A stretch of 64,000 nucleotides of DNA, from positions 42,497-106,496 of the forward strand of contig NZ_FOVI01000011.1 in assembly GCF_900115115.1 (NCBI RefSeq). Direction: 5' to 3'. The notes under the pieces were generated by a model. The model was not told the DNA's origin. It searched no databases and saw only the letters and a program-made list of their open reading frames with translations. Below, one piece after another: positions 16,852 to 25,904 of this stretch. The translations under genes and the position numbers were made by a program. The stretch comes from Paenimyroides ummariense. GTDB lineage: Bacteria; Bacteroidota; Bacteroidia; Flavobacteriales; Flavobacteriaceae. The stretch's first letter is position 1. The number at the start of each line of letters is the position of its first letter.

Positions 16852-16926
16852 GATTTCTTTCGTTGAAGATGTAACAATACAGCGAACCATTTTGTGGTTT
16901 ACCGCTTTTGAAAGTCTGAAAGAAAT
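16852..16926 (-). promoter_or_regulatory. structured leader of the ABC-F gene
   Basis: The region before the ABC-F start has nested inverted repeats. An outer perfect 9-base pair repeat, ATTTCTTTC (16853-16861) with GAAAGAAAT (16918-16926), places the purine-rich segment just upstream of the start codon in a stem. Inside it, AGCG-AACCA (16881-16889) pairs with TGGTT (16895-16899) and CGCT (16903-16906) around a three-base bulge; the in-frame ATG at 16890 is in this hairpin. This could be a translational attenuator. Confidence 0.5.
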
Positions 16927-16961
16927 TGTTTTTTACATTTTATTGCTTATTTTTTGTGGTA

Positions 16962-16969
16962 CAAAGTTA
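16962..16969 (-). promoter_or_regulatory. -7 promoter element of the ABC-F gene
   Basis: On the minus strand TAACTTTG fits TAnnTTTG. It gives a leader of roughly 100 bases before the start at 16851, long for these genes. It lies just upstream of the end of the MepB-family gene. Confidence 0.5.
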
Positions 16970-16976
16970 GTGTTTT

Positions 16977-17477
16977 TTATGATTTGTTCAGCAAATTATT
17001 TAGCTTCTCACTTATTATATGGTTGTTTTGGCTACAATTGATAAAATAATTGGTTTGCCATGCTTTGGTTTTTGTTGCCTGATTGTTTTCAGTTTCTGTC
17101 CAATCGGGATAAACTCTAAAGCCTCTTTTTCCTTCTTTTTTACTGTTTATTAGTATGTTTTTCTCACTTAAAATATCTTTCGAAAAAATAAAAAAACCGA
17201 AATGATCTTCTTGTTGTGCAGCGATAATATAAAAATCAAACGGATCATTTACACTCAAAGGTTCGGTTTTGTTTTCGTTATTTCGTTGCCAAAGGGTTAC
17301 GAACAAACCAACTTTTTTCGGAGTCACCTTTGCTTGGCGAAATTTTACTTTTAGATCATCCAATTTAAAACTACAGCCAGAATATTCCAAACATTCAGCG
17401 TCTGTAGCAAAATTGGTAATATTTTTATCGGTTAATTGTGAAAGTTCTAGTTGTATCTGTTGGAAATCGTTTGTCAT
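16977..17477 (-). CDS. MepB-family protein
   Basis: A cytoplasmic protein of 166 residues. The pattern CLEYSGCSFKLD, FRQAKVTPKKVGLFVTLWQR, DFYIIAAQQEDHFGFFIFSK and GKRGFRVYPDWTE matches the MepB family, named after a gene beside the mepRA efflux system of Staphylococcus. There is no mepA-like transporter here. The biochemical function is unknown. It is upstream of, and in the same direction as, the ABC-F gene, but the ABC-F gene seems to have its own promoter. Confidence 0.8.
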   Translation of the reverse strand: MTNDFQQIQLELSQLTDKNITNFATDAECLEYSGCSFKLDDLKVKFRQAKVTPKKVGLFVTLWQRNNENKTEPLSVNDPFDFYIIAAQQEDHFGFFIFSKDILSEKNILINSKKEGKRGFRVYPDWTETENNQATKTKAWQTNYFINCSQNNHIISEKLNNLLNKS

Positions 17478-17553
17478 TTTTCTTGTAAATGTATAGTTAA
17501 GTTTTTTAACGGAAAATTCCGAATTTATATTATTAATTTCATGTTCAAAAGTT

Positions 17554-17561
17554 TATTTTTG
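17554..17561 (+). promoter_or_regulatory. -7 promoter element of the GH3/beta-lactamase gene
   Basis: TATTTTTG fits TAnnTTTG and lies 23 bases before the start codon. No clear -33 element. Confidence 0.45.
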
Positions 17562-17584
17562 ATGATGTTTTATTTTTAACAGTT

Positions 17585-20467
17585 ATGAAAAAAATCTGGT
17601 TAGCGTTTTTATATATTCCCTTAACAATATTTGCACAACCCAAACAAAAATTTCAGCCTGCACAAAAGTGGGTAGATAGTGTTTACAACCAAATGTCGTT
17701 CGATGAAAAAGTGGGGCAGCTTTTCATGGTGGCAGCTTATTCTAATCGTGATGAAAAGCATGTTCAAGAACTTTTAGATTTAGTGAAAACTAAAAATATT
17801 GGTGGTGTCATTTTCTTTCAAGGTGGTCCTGGGCGTCAGGCACACATGATCAATAAATTACAGCAAGCATCAAAATTACCTTTGTTTGTTGGGATTGATG
17901 CCGAATGGGGATTGGGAATGAGGTTAGATTCTACTTATGTTTATCCATGGAATATGACGTTGGGTGCCGTTCAGAAAAATGATTTGATCGAACAAATGGG
18001 AACGCAGATGGCAGCACAATCTAAGCGTATGGGCATTCATTTTATGTTTGCACCGGTTGTAGATGTCAACATCAATCCGCTAAATCCTATCATCGGAAAC
18101 AGATCTTTTGGTGAATCTAAAGAAAATGTTGCTGATAAAGCAGTAGCATTAATGCGCGGAATGCAAGAAAATCAAGTGTTTGCAACAGCAAAACATTTTC
18201 CTGGGCATGGCGATACCGCAACCGATTCGCATCACGCACTTCCGAACATCGATTTCGATAAAAGAAGATTAGATAATATCGAACTATACCCTTACAAAAA
18301 ACTGATAAAAGAAGGCTTAGCATCCGTAATGGTGGCACATTTGTCGGTTCCTGCGTTAGAACCTAAAAAGGATGTTCCAACATCATTGTCATACAATACC
18401 ATAACCAATCTTTTAAAAGACGATTTAAATTTTAAAGGGCTGATTTTTACCGATGCCTTAAATATGAAAGGCGTTGCGAATTTCAAATCTCCAGGAGAAG
18501 TTGATCTGGCAGCATTTTTGGCAGGAAACGATGTGTTGCTTTTTGCAGAGAACGTTCCATTGGCAATTCAGAAATTTAATGATTCGTTTGCAAAAGGCGA
18601 GTTTACCGAAGATCGTTTGGCACATTCGGTTAAAAAGATTTTACTTTACAAATACAAAGCTGGTTTAAACAACTACAAACCAATTGAAACTAAAAATTTA
18701 TATCAAGATTTAAACAAACCGGAATATACCGATTTAAGCTATAAACTGTACGAAAATATTGTTACCGTTGTAAAAAACAATAAGAACACGTTGCCTTTTA
18801 ACAGCAGCAAACAGCAGAATATTGCCTATGTAAAATTGGGGGACGATGTAAATGATACTTTTATTGATGCGTTGCAAGCAAACCAGCCGGTTACGGTTTT
18901 TAATCATTATCAGATCGAAGATCATTTGGAAGATTTAAAAGCGTTCGATTTGGTTATTGTAGGTTATCACAAAGCAGACGGAGTTTGGAAAAAACACGAT
19001 ATGACTCCGGACGAAATTACGTTGCTTGATAATATCGCCAACACCAATAAATCTATTTTTGTATCGTTTGTAAAACCGTATGCGTTAAGTGCGGTTAAGG
19101 ATTTTTCGAAGTTTGAAGCGGTTGTTTTAGGATATCAGAATAACGTAATCGCACACAGAAAAGTGACCGACGTTCTTTTTGGAATGCAGCCTGCAACAGG
19201 AAAATTGCCGGTTTCTATCGGCAAATTCTTCAAAGAAGGCGATGGAATTGATGTAAAAGCAAATAAAAATATTCGTTACGGTCGTGCTAGCGAAGAAGGT
19301 TTTAACGAAGCGAAGTTGAAAGAAATTGATGCTTTGGTTAATACTGCAATTAAGAATAAATATACACCGGGAGCGCAGGTTTTAGTGGCACGTAACGGTA
19401 AAATTGTCTATAATAAATCGTTTGGAAAAATGACGTATAATGACAATGTTTCGGTTACCAATCAAACGATTTACGATTTAGCATCGCTTTCTAAAATGTT
19501 GGGAACACTGCCAATGGTCATGAAAATGTACGATGACGGAAAGCTGCGTTTCGAGCAGAAATTAGGCGATTTATTACCTGAATTTAAAAGAACCGACAAA
19601 GCTAACATAAGTGTTAAAGAATTATTGACACATAATTCGGGTTTGGTAGCGTGGATTCCGTTTTACAAAGAAACGTTAGACAGTAACGGAAAACCGAAGG
19701 CCGATTTGTATCAACCAACATTTTCAAAAGAATTTAATTTGCAGATAAACGATAATCTGTTTTTAAAATCAGATTACAAAAAAAACATCATTGAAACCAT
19801 TGCAGAATCAAAATTAGGGAAGAAAGAATACAAGTACAGCGATTTAAATTTCATTTTATTATCAGAGATTGTTGAAAGATCGTACAAAAAGCCTTTGAAC
19901 GAACTGGTTAATGAATATTTTTACGAGAAAATCGGAGCGAAGACCTTAACGTATCTTCCGCAGACAAAATTCGATTTATCGCAGATCGCTCCAACCGAAA
20001 TCGATAATTATTATCGTTACACAACCGTTCAAGGTTATGTGCATGATATGGGAGCTGCCATGTTTGGTGGTGTTGCAGGTCATGCAGGATTGTTCGGCAA
20101 TGCGTTGGACGTATCTAAAATGATGCAACTTTTTTTAGACGGAGGCAAGTTTAACGGCGAAGAAATCATATCGCAAAAAACCATAAACGATTTTAATACT
20201 TGTTATTATTGCAAGGAAGGAAATAGGAGAGGAGCGGGTTTTGATAAACCACAATTAGGTAAAAGCGGACCAACATGCGGTTGCGCTTCAAAACAAAGTT
20301 TTGGTCACACAGGATTTACAGGTACAATGGCTTGGGCAGACCCGGAAAACGATTTAATTTACGTTTTTCTATCGAACAGAACCTTTCCAAGTGCCGATGA
20401 CAACAAGCTTTCAAAAGCAAATACAAGAGAAGATATACAGCAGGTAATTTACGATGCTTTAAAATAA
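17585..20467 (+). CDS. fusion of glycoside hydrolase family 3 and serine beta-lactamase-like domain
   Basis: A secreted protein of 960 residues. After a signal peptide (about 1-18) comes a GH3 domain (about 30-370) with the NagZ-type motif KHFPGHGDTATDSHH (K203, H204, H208, D210) and nucleophile D290 in FTDALNMKGV, which indicates a beta-N-acetylglucosaminidase. A GH3 C-terminal domain follows (about 390-560). The last part (about 585-950) is a penicillin-binding-protein/class C beta-lactamase-type domain with S634-x-x-K637 in LASLSK, YSDLN as the tyrosine motif and HTGFTG as the third box. The inferred role is turnover or recycling of peptidoglycan fragments in the periplasm. This fusion is known in Bacteroidota. 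Confidence 0.93.
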   Translation: MKKIWLAFLYIPLTIFAQPKQKFQPAQKWVDSVYNQMSFDEKVGQLFMVAAYSNRDEKHVQELLDLVKTKNIGGVIFFQGGPGRQAHMINKLQQASKLPLFVGIDAEWGLGMRLDSTYVYPWNMTLGAVQKNDLIEQMGTQMAAQSKRMGIHFMFAPVVDVNINPLNPIIGNRSFGESKENVADKAVALMRGMQENQVFATAKHFPGHGDTATDSHHALPNIDFDKRRLDNIELYPYKKLIKEGLASVMVAHLSVPALEPKKDVPTSLSYNTITNLLKDDLNFKGLIFTDALNMKGVANFKSPGEVDLAAFLAGNDVLLFAENVPLAIQKFNDSFAKGEFTEDRLAHSVKKILLYKYKAGLNNYKPIETKNLYQDLNKPEYTDLSYKLYENIVTVVKNNKNTLPFNSSKQQNIAYVKLGDDVNDTFIDALQANQPVTVFNHYQIEDHLEDLKAFDLVIVGYHKADGVWKKHDMTPDEITLLDNIANTNKSIFVSFVKPYALSAVKDFSKFEAVVLGYQNNVIAHRKVTDVLFGMQPATGKLPVSIGKFFKEGDGIDVKANKNIRYGRASEEGFNEAKLKEIDALVNTAIKNKYTPGAQVLVARNGKIVYNKSFGKMTYNDNVSVTNQTIYDLASLSKMLGTLPMVMKMYDDGKLRFEQKLGDLLPEFKRTDKANISVKELLTHNSGLVAWIPFYKETLDSNGKPKADLYQPTFSKEFNLQINDNLFLKSDYKKNIIETIAESKLGKKEYKYSDLNFILLSEIVERSYKKPLNELVNEYFYEKIGAKTLTYLPQTKFDLSQIAPTEIDNYYRYTTVQGYVHDMGAAMFGGVAGHAGLFGNALDVSKMMQLFLDGGKFNGEEIISQKTINDFNTCYYCKEGNRRGAGFDKPQLGKSGPTCGCASKQSFGHTGFTGTMAWADPENDLIYVFLSNRTFPSADDNKLSKANTREDIQQVIYDALK

Positions 20468-20487
20468 TTAATTTTCCACATTTAAAT

Positions 20488-21615
20488 ATGAAAATAGCCA
20501 TAGTTTGCTATCCAACCTTCGGAGGAAGTGGAGTAGTAGCAACAGAATTAGGTATTGAATTAACAAAACGCAATCACGAAGTACATTTTATAACCTACAG
20601 TCAGCCGGTTCGTCTGGCGCTTTTAAATAAAAATATTCATTACCACGAAGTTGTGGTACCCGAATATCCTTTGTTTCACTATCAGCCTTATGAGTTGGCT
20701 TTGTCAAGCAAAATTGTTGATACGGTAAAAGAATACGGTATCGATCTTTTGCACGTACATTACGCCATTCCACACGCTTTTGCAGGTTATATGGCAAAAC
20801 AAATGTTGGCAGAACAAGGCATTTCGCTGCCTATGGTAACCACTTTGCACGGTACCGATATTACGTTGGTAGGAAACCATCCGTTTTACAAAACCGCAGT
20901 AAGTTTCAGTATCAACCAGTCTGATTATGTGACTTCGGTTTCGGCAGATTTGAAAAAATCGACTTATGAATTGTTCGATACTACCAAAGATATACACGTT
21001 ATACCGAATTTTATCGAGGATAAAAATGTTACGCATGTACAATGTAAACGGAATTTGTTTGCAGAAGATGGCGAGCGAATCGTTACACACGTTAGTAACT
21101 TTAGAAAAGTGAAACGAATTTTAGATATTGTGAAGGTTTTTAACGGTATTCAGAAAGAAATGCCTGCAAAACTAATGATGGTGGGCGATGGTCCGGAACG
21201 ATTGGGAGCTGAAGAATTAGTAAAAGAATTAGGCATTGAGAATAAAGTGATTTTCTTTGGAAATTCATCAGAGATCGACAGTATTCTGAAATATTCCGAT
21301 TTGTTTTTACTTCCGTCCGAAACCGAAAGTTTTGGTTTGGCAGCATTAGAAGCCATGGCAAATAAAGTTCCCGTGATTTCATCGAACACCGGCGGATTAC
21401 CCGAAGTAAATGTTCAAGGTGTTTCCGGTTTTATGGACAACATTGGTGATATAGACGGAATGGTTCAACACGCTATAGAAATTTTAAAAGATGATGTTAC
21501 GCTGCAACAATTTAAAGAACAAGCGTATGCGCATTCAAAAAACTTCAGTGTAGATAAAATTGTTCCACTATACGAAGCCATTTACAATAAAGCATTAAAA
21601 AACACGCTTGTTTAA
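20488..21615 (+). CDS. bshA: N-acetyl-alpha-D-glucosaminyl L-malate synthase
   Basis: A GT4-family glycosyltransferase of 375 residues that joins UDP-GlcNAc to L-malate, the first step of bacillithiol synthesis. The N-terminal KIAIVCYPTFGGSGVVATELG, the middle HVHYAIPHAFAGYMAKQM and TTLHGTDITLVG, and the C-terminal ESFGLAALEAMANKVPVISS donor-binding region (E-x7-E) identify BshA with confidence. It starts 20 bases after the fusion gene. Its TAA stop is in the loop of the terminator hairpin. No bshB or bshC is in the window. Confidence 0.95.
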   Translation: MKIAIVCYPTFGGSGVVATELGIELTKRNHEVHFITYSQPVRLALLNKNIHYHEVVVPEYPLFHYQPYELALSSKIVDTVKEYGIDLLHVHYAIPHAFAGYMAKQMLAEQGISLPMVTTLHGTDITLVGNHPFYKTAVSFSINQSDYVTSVSADLKKSTYELFDTTKDIHVIPNFIEDKNVTHVQCKRNLFAEDGERIVTHVSNFRKVKRILDIVKVFNGIQKEMPAKLMMVGDGPERLGAEELVKELGIENKVIFFGNSSEIDSILKYSDLFLLPSETESFGLAALEAMANKVPVISSNTGGLPEVNVQGVSGFMDNIGDIDGMVQHAIEILKDDVTLQQFKEQAYAHSKNFSVDKIVPLYEAIYNKALKNTLV

Positions 21616-21631
21616 GCGTGTTTTTTTTTTT
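21597..21631. terminator. bidirectional terminator containing the bshA stop codon
   Basis: Stem AACACGCTT / AAGCGTGTT, preceded by an A-run and followed by T10. The loop contains the bshA TAA (21613-21615), and the M28 peptidase gene ends at its far side. Confidence 0.88.
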
Positions 21632-23183
21632 AATAATCTTTAGAATTTCGTTTTGGCTCTTTTATTGTTGGCCATTCGGTAGTTGCTGGTAAAACTCTTT
21701 TTTCGTTTGATATTTCGTTGGGATCGTTTGCGGCTTCTAAAGTTAAAATTGTAGTTGTAATTACGTTTCGCTCTAATTCTTCAAAAACAATTTTATCATA
21801 GGTATCTCGGTTGGTATGCCAAGTGTATTGACCGTAATCCCAATTTTGAGTTCCTAAGTTAAAAGCCGGAACACCTGCAGCTACAAACGATGCGTTATCT
21901 GTTCCGCCACCTTGCGGCATTCCCGGATAATCGGTTTTAATGTGTTTTCTGTTGTTTTCAGGAACATTCTGTAACCAGGTTCCTAAATAATTATAAGCCT
22001 GTGTAAAACCTTGTCCGCCAATGTAATTGATACGACCGGTTCCGCTGTCTTGATTAAAAAGGACTTTTATTTTTTGAACTTCGGTTGGGTTATCCATAAT
22101 ATATGCACGTGAACCATTCAACCCTTGTTCTTCGCTTCCCCAATGTCCAATTACAATGGTTCGGTCGTTATTCGGAGCATATTTCTGAATTAAACGGGCA
22201 ACTTCCATCATTAAAATAGTTCCCGTTCCGTTATCGGTAGCACCTTGCGCGCCATCCCAAGAATCTAAATGTGCCGAAAGCATTACATATTCGTTTGGTT
22301 TAGTTTTTCCGGGAATCGTCGCAATTGTATTAAAGGTTTTAGCTGTTCCTAAATTTTTAGATTGCGTATTAATCTTTAATTTCGGAGCTTTTCCATGAAC
22401 CTCTAAACGATGAAGCAAACCATAATCTTCTAAACTAACATCAACCATTGGTGTGTTTTTAGCAAAACTATAAAAAATACGGTTGCTGCCCATTGTACCA
22501 GTGTAAAACGATTGTACAAAGCCAACAGCGCCCTTCTTTTCTAAATATTCAACGATTTCGCGTGTAGTTTTTCCGGTCATTTTTATACTGTTGTTCCAAG
22601 CGGTTAAATCATCGCTTTTTTCTTTTTTGAACGATGTAAAATCTTCTTCGGTTGCGTGTTCTTTCCACTGATTTTCTGGTCTGCCTGATTTTTGATATGG
22701 AGAAATTAAGACGATTTTTCCTTTAACCGAATTAGCCCATGTTTCAAATTCTGCTTTAGATTGAAAAAGTGGCATCGCAACAACTTCTGCTTCAATTGCT
22801 TTTTTAGTATTGGCATTCCAAGCAAGCTGCATTCCGTCTATGGATTTAATTCTCGGATGTGTCATTTCGATCTGTGTTGTGCCCCGCTGCCATGATTTCC
22901 ATTCGCCATAAGCAACATTTTCAGCAGAAATATTCCATTTTTTGTACGTGTCAACAACCCAATTGTGAGCCTGTTGCATTTCGGGAGATCCTACCAAACG
23001 CGGACCAATTTCATCTAAAAGTTCAAATGCCAAATTTTCAAGCTGACTGTTATTTTCAACTTCATTGATGATTTCGCTATAGATAGATTGCTTGTTTTGC
23101 TGAAATTTATTCTGTGCTGAAACAGATAGACTTAATACAGAAAACGAAAGTAAAAAGGCAGATTTTAAATAGTTTTTGTTCAT
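21630..23183 (-). CDS. M28 family zinc aminopeptidase/carboxypeptidase
   Basis: A secreted metallopeptidase of 517 residues with a signal peptide (about 1-23, SVSAQ). The M28 co-catalytic zinc ligands are visible in order: SAHLDSWD (His), GATDNGTG (bridging Asp), HWGSEEQGLNGS (catalytic Glu-Glu), FNQDSGTGR (Asp) and, near the C-terminus, YTWHTNRDTYDK (His). A protease-associated-like insert (about 120-260) precedes the catalytic domain. This set-up is that of periplasmic or extracellular peptidases that remove amino acids from peptides. It is alone on the minus strand, with a terminator between it and the isomerase gene upstream. Confidence 0.93.
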   Translation of the reverse strand: MNKNYLKSAFLLSFSVLSLSVSAQNKFQQNKQSIYSEIINEVENNSQLENLAFELLDEIGPRLVGSPEMQQAHNWVVDTYKKWNISAENVAYGEWKSWQRGTTQIEMTHPRIKSIDGMQLAWNANTKKAIEAEVVAMPLFQSKAEFETWANSVKGKIVLISPYQKSGRPENQWKEHATEEDFTSFKKEKSDDLTAWNNSIKMTGKTTREIVEYLEKKGAVGFVQSFYTGTMGSNRIFYSFAKNTPMVDVSLEDYGLLHRLEVHGKAPKLKINTQSKNLGTAKTFNTIATIPGKTKPNEYVMLSAHLDSWDGAQGATDNGTGTILMMEVARLIQKYAPNNDRTIVIGHWGSEEQGLNGSRAYIMDNPTEVQKIKVLFNQDSGTGRINYIGGQGFTQAYNYLGTWLQNVPENNRKHIKTDYPGMPQGGGTDNASFVAAGVPAFNLGTQNWDYGQYTWHTNRDTYDKIVFEELERNVITTTILTLEAANDPNEISNEKRVLPATTEWPTIKEPKRNSKDY

Positions 23184-23217
23184 TGTTGATTTTTAAGGAT
23201 AGATTAGGAATTTAAAA

Positions 23218-23243
23218 GCAAAAGAGGCAAAAGCCTCTTTTAT
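23218..23243 (-). terminator. terminator after the isomerase run
   Basis: Perfect stem AAAAGAGGC / GCCTCTTTT with loop AAAA. On the minus strand it is followed by a short T-rich tract. Confidence 0.7.
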
Positions 23244-23244
23244 A

Positions 23245-24291
23245 TTATTTTGAAATATGCAATTCAAAAATTAAATTTGTGTTTGGTGGAATGGCACCAG
23301 GATAACCTTGTTCGCCATAACCCAAATGCGATGGAATAAAGATGTACGCTTTGTCACCAATGCCCAATTGTTCGATACCTTCGATAAAACCTGGTATCAT
23401 TCCTGTTTTCTGACCATATTCAAAAGGAATTGGAATGTATTGGTTTGCTGCTTTGCGCTGTGCATTTAATACATTGTACTTTGTTGCAACATCTTCTAAA
23501 CTGGTATCAAACAAACGTCCGTCTTCAAAATATCCTGCATACGCCACATTAATTTTGTCGCCTTGCTTTGGTTTTTCGCCGTTTCCTTTTTCAAAAATAT
23601 AATAAGATAAACCGCTGTTAGTAGTAGTAGCTTTTGTTTTTGCATCTTCTAAAACCGCTTTTGTTTCGTTTGGAACTTTGTTAGCTTGTTCTTGTTTTTC
23701 TTTGAAAACTTTAGCCGCATCAAAAGCTTTTGCTTTATCGCCCGAACGAATAATTTTTATGGTTTCTATTTTATCGCCTTGTGCAATGGTGTTAACAATT
23801 TCTTGCCCTTCAATAACATGACCAAAAACACTATGCATACCATCTAAATGTGGCGTAGCAACGTGCGTAATGAAAAATTGCGAACCGTTTGTTGTTGGTC
23901 CGGCATTTGCCATAGATAAAATACCCGGTTTGTCGTGTTTTAAATCTGCATGGAATTCATCAGCAAATTTATAACCTGGTCCGCCTTCGCCTGTTCCTGA
24001 TGGATCACCACCTTGAATCATAAAGTTTGCAATAACGCGGTGAAAAGTCAATCCGTCGTAAAAAGGTTTGTCTTTGAATTTTGCTTCAACAAACGGGTTT
24101 TTACCTTCTGCCAAACTTACAAAGTTAGCTACCGTTAACGGAGCTTTTTCATACTCTAATTGAGCTGTGATTGTTCCTTTGTTCGTTGTTATTTCGGCAT
24201 ATAAGCCTTCTGGTAAATTGGTTTCTTCTTCTTTTTTACACGCTGTAAATAAGGTTGCCGTTAATACAGCTAATGCTAAAATTTTCTTCAT
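23245..24291 (-). CDS. cyclophilin-FKBP fusion peptidyl-prolyl isomerase, lipoprotein
   Basis: A 348-residue isomerase with two unlike catalytic domains. The signal peptide ends in lipobox FTAC (C18) followed by KKEEE, an acidic pattern like that of surface-exported lipoproteins. The cyclophilin domain (about 30-195) has [15 protein letters not shown] and [17 protein letters not shown]. The FKBP domain (about 225-348) has [37 protein letters not shown] and the FELHI end. It probably speeds proline isomerisation in exported proteins. A close paralogue lies 10 bases upstream, and gldI beyond it; all are likely one transcript. Confidence 0.93.
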   Translation of the reverse strand: MKKILALAVLTATLFTACKKEEETNLPEGLYAEITTNKGTITAQLEYEKAPLTVANFVSLAEGKNPFVEAKFKDKPFYDGLTFHRVIANFMIQGGDPSGTGEGGPGYKFADEFHADLKHDKPGILSMANAGPTTNGSQFFITHVATPHLDGMHSVFGHVIEGQEIVNTIAQGDKIETIKIIRSGDKAKAFDAAKVFKEKQEQANKVPNETKAVLEDAKTKATTTNSGLSYYIFEKGNGEKPKQGDKINVAYAGYFEDGRLFDTSLEDVATKYNVLNAQRKAANQYIPIPFEYGQKTGMIPGFIEGIEQLGIGDKAYIFIPSHLGYGEQGYPGAIPPNTNLIFELHISK

Positions 24292-24301
24292 TTTATAGTA
24301 A

Positions 24302-25363
24302 TTAAGGTTTGATGTCTACGTAAAAAACTAGGTTTGAATTTGCTGGAATTGGTCCCATAGCGCGTTCGCCATATCCTAAATTCGATGGAATAAAGATGTA
24401 TGCTTTATCTCCTTTGTTCAATTGTAATAAGCCTTCGGTCATTCCTTCAATAAATCCACCTTTATTTCCAAAAGTATAATCTAAAGGCTGGTAAGCGTTT
24501 GCGTTTTTTCTTTGCGGATTTAAAATTCCGTGTTTTTCTGCCAAAGCTTCAATACCTGTATCAAACAAAGTTCCGTCTGCTAAATATCCTGCATAATCAA
24601 AATGAATGTTTTCACCTTCGGTTGGTTTGATACCTGCACCTTTTTCTACAACATACATTTTAATTCCCGATGGATATGCCGTTGCTTTTGCAAGATAATC
24701 ATCGAACATTTTTTTTGATTCGATTTTTAAAGCTTCTGCTTGTTTCTTTTTAAGCTCATCTGCTTTTTTTGCTTTTTCTAAAGTCTCTGTAAATGTTTTA
24801 GCAGCATTGAATTTTTTAGCATCTTTTCCTACACGAACGATTTCTACTTTTTCAATAACATCGTTTTGTTCAATAGCATCCACAATTTTTTGTCCATCAA
24901 CAACTTTTCCAAAAACGGTATGACGACCATCTAAATGAGGCGTAGCAACATGTGTAATAAAAAATTGCGATCCGTTTGTTGCTGGTCCGCGATTTGCCAT
25001 AGATAAAACTCCAGGACCATCATGTTTCAAAGTTGGAACAATTTCATCTGCAAATAAATATCCCGGTTCTCCAGATCCATCGCCTTTAGGATCGCCTCCC
25101 TGAATCATAAAATTAGCAATAACGCGGTGAAATTTCAATCCGTTATAAAAAGGTTTTCCTTTGTATTCTGATTTAACCTGCGGATGTGTTCCTTCTGCCA
25201 AAGCAACAAAATTTGCTACGGTTAACGGCGTTTCATTGTAATATAGTTGGGTGGTAATGGTACCTTTTTTGGTAACAAAATTTGCGTACATACCATCGGC
25301 TAACTTGGTTTGTGCAAAAGCTTGCGTGCTAATTAACGCAAAAGCAAATAATAGTTTTTTCAT
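24302..25363 (-). CDS. cyclophilin-FKBP fusion peptidyl-prolyl isomerase, periplasmic
   Basis: A paralogue of its downstream neighbour, with the same domain order: cyclophilin (about 25-195; [34 protein letters not shown]) and FKBP (about 235-353; [42 protein letters not shown]). It differs at the N-terminus: the signal peptide ends QAFAQ with no lipobox cysteine, so it should be soluble in the periplasm. A lysine-rich helix (about 195-225) links the domains. The gene begins three bases after the gldI stop, which suggests coupled translation. Confidence 0.93.
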   Translation of the reverse strand: MKKLLFAFALISTQAFAQTKLADGMYANFVTKKGTITTQLYYNETPLTVANFVALAEGTHPQVKSEYKGKPFYNGLKFHRVIANFMIQGGDPKGDGSGEPGYLFADEIVPTLKHDGPGVLSMANRGPATNGSQFFITHVATPHLDGRHTVFGKVVDGQKIVDAIEQNDVIEKVEIVRVGKDAKKFNAAKTFTETLEKAKKADELKKKQAEALKIESKKMFDDYLAKATAYPSGIKMYVVEKGAGIKPTEGENIHFDYAGYLADGTLFDTGIEALAEKHGILNPQRKNANAYQPLDYTFGNKGGFIEGMTEGLLQLNKGDKAYIFIPSNLGYGERAMGPIPANSNLVFYVDIKP

Positions 25364-25366
25364 TTT

Positions 25367-25903
25367 TTATTCTGGTTTAATATCGTTAAGGGTTACTTTA
25401 CAGATTAGCGGAACGTTGGTTCCAATTTTTTCTTTATCGCCCAAATAGCCATATGCCATGTGCGATGGAAATATAAACGAAACCGTTTCGCCTTTGTGCA
25501 TTAATTTTACGGCGTGGCGCAAACCAACCATAATTTCCTGCTTATCTACTGCGTAAACTTTTGGGGTTGTTTCGGCTTTTGTATAAATTAAATTGCTATT
25601 GATGTCGTAAATTTCAAAATCTAATTTAACAATATCTCCTTTTTTAGGAAGTAAGCTGTCTGTCGTAACAGCAACATCGTATTTATACCAAAATCCTAAA
25701 GTTGATTGGTAATAATGATGAGCCGAATCTTTTTTAATGACGTTTTGAATCAGTTTTTCTTCGTCTTGAACAATATTCTTGTTTCGCTGAACAGATTCCT
25801 TTATAAAAGTTCCCGAACTGTAACTCACCGGTTTGCGAGGCTCGGGCTGTTTACAGGCAAACAATAAGCCGGTTAAGGCAAAACATGCAATTATTTTTTT
25901 CAT
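25367..25903 (-). CDS. gldI: gliding motility-associated FKBP-type isomerase lipoprotein GldI
   Basis: A lipoprotein of 178 residues: lipobox LFAC (C17), then a linker and one FKBP domain (about 85-178) with VGLRHAVKLMHKGETVSFIFPSHMAYGYLG. GldI is required for gliding in Flavobacterium johnsoniae, where it is thought to help fold motility or type IX secretion parts in the periplasm. The family is recognised from the N-terminal SGTFIKESVQRNK segment and the genetic context: nrnA-type phosphoesterase upstream and further isomerases downstream. It begins two bases after the phosphoesterase stop. Confidence 0.88.
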   Translation of the reverse strand: MKKIIACFALTGLLFACKQPEPRKPVSYSSGTFIKESVQRNKNIVQDEEKLIQNVIKKDSAHHYYQSTLGFWYKYDVAVTTDSLLPKKGDIVKLDFEIYDINSNLIYTKAETTPKVYAVDKQEIMVGLRHAVKLMHKGETVSFIFPSHMAYGYLGDKEKIGTNVPLICKVTLNDIKPE

Positions 25904-25904
25904 A

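Noticed and set aside
16850..17041. Plus-strand frame of 63 codons between the ABC-F and MepB genes
   Set aside because: It covers the ABC-F leader and the MepB 3' end in antisense and has no promoter or family features.
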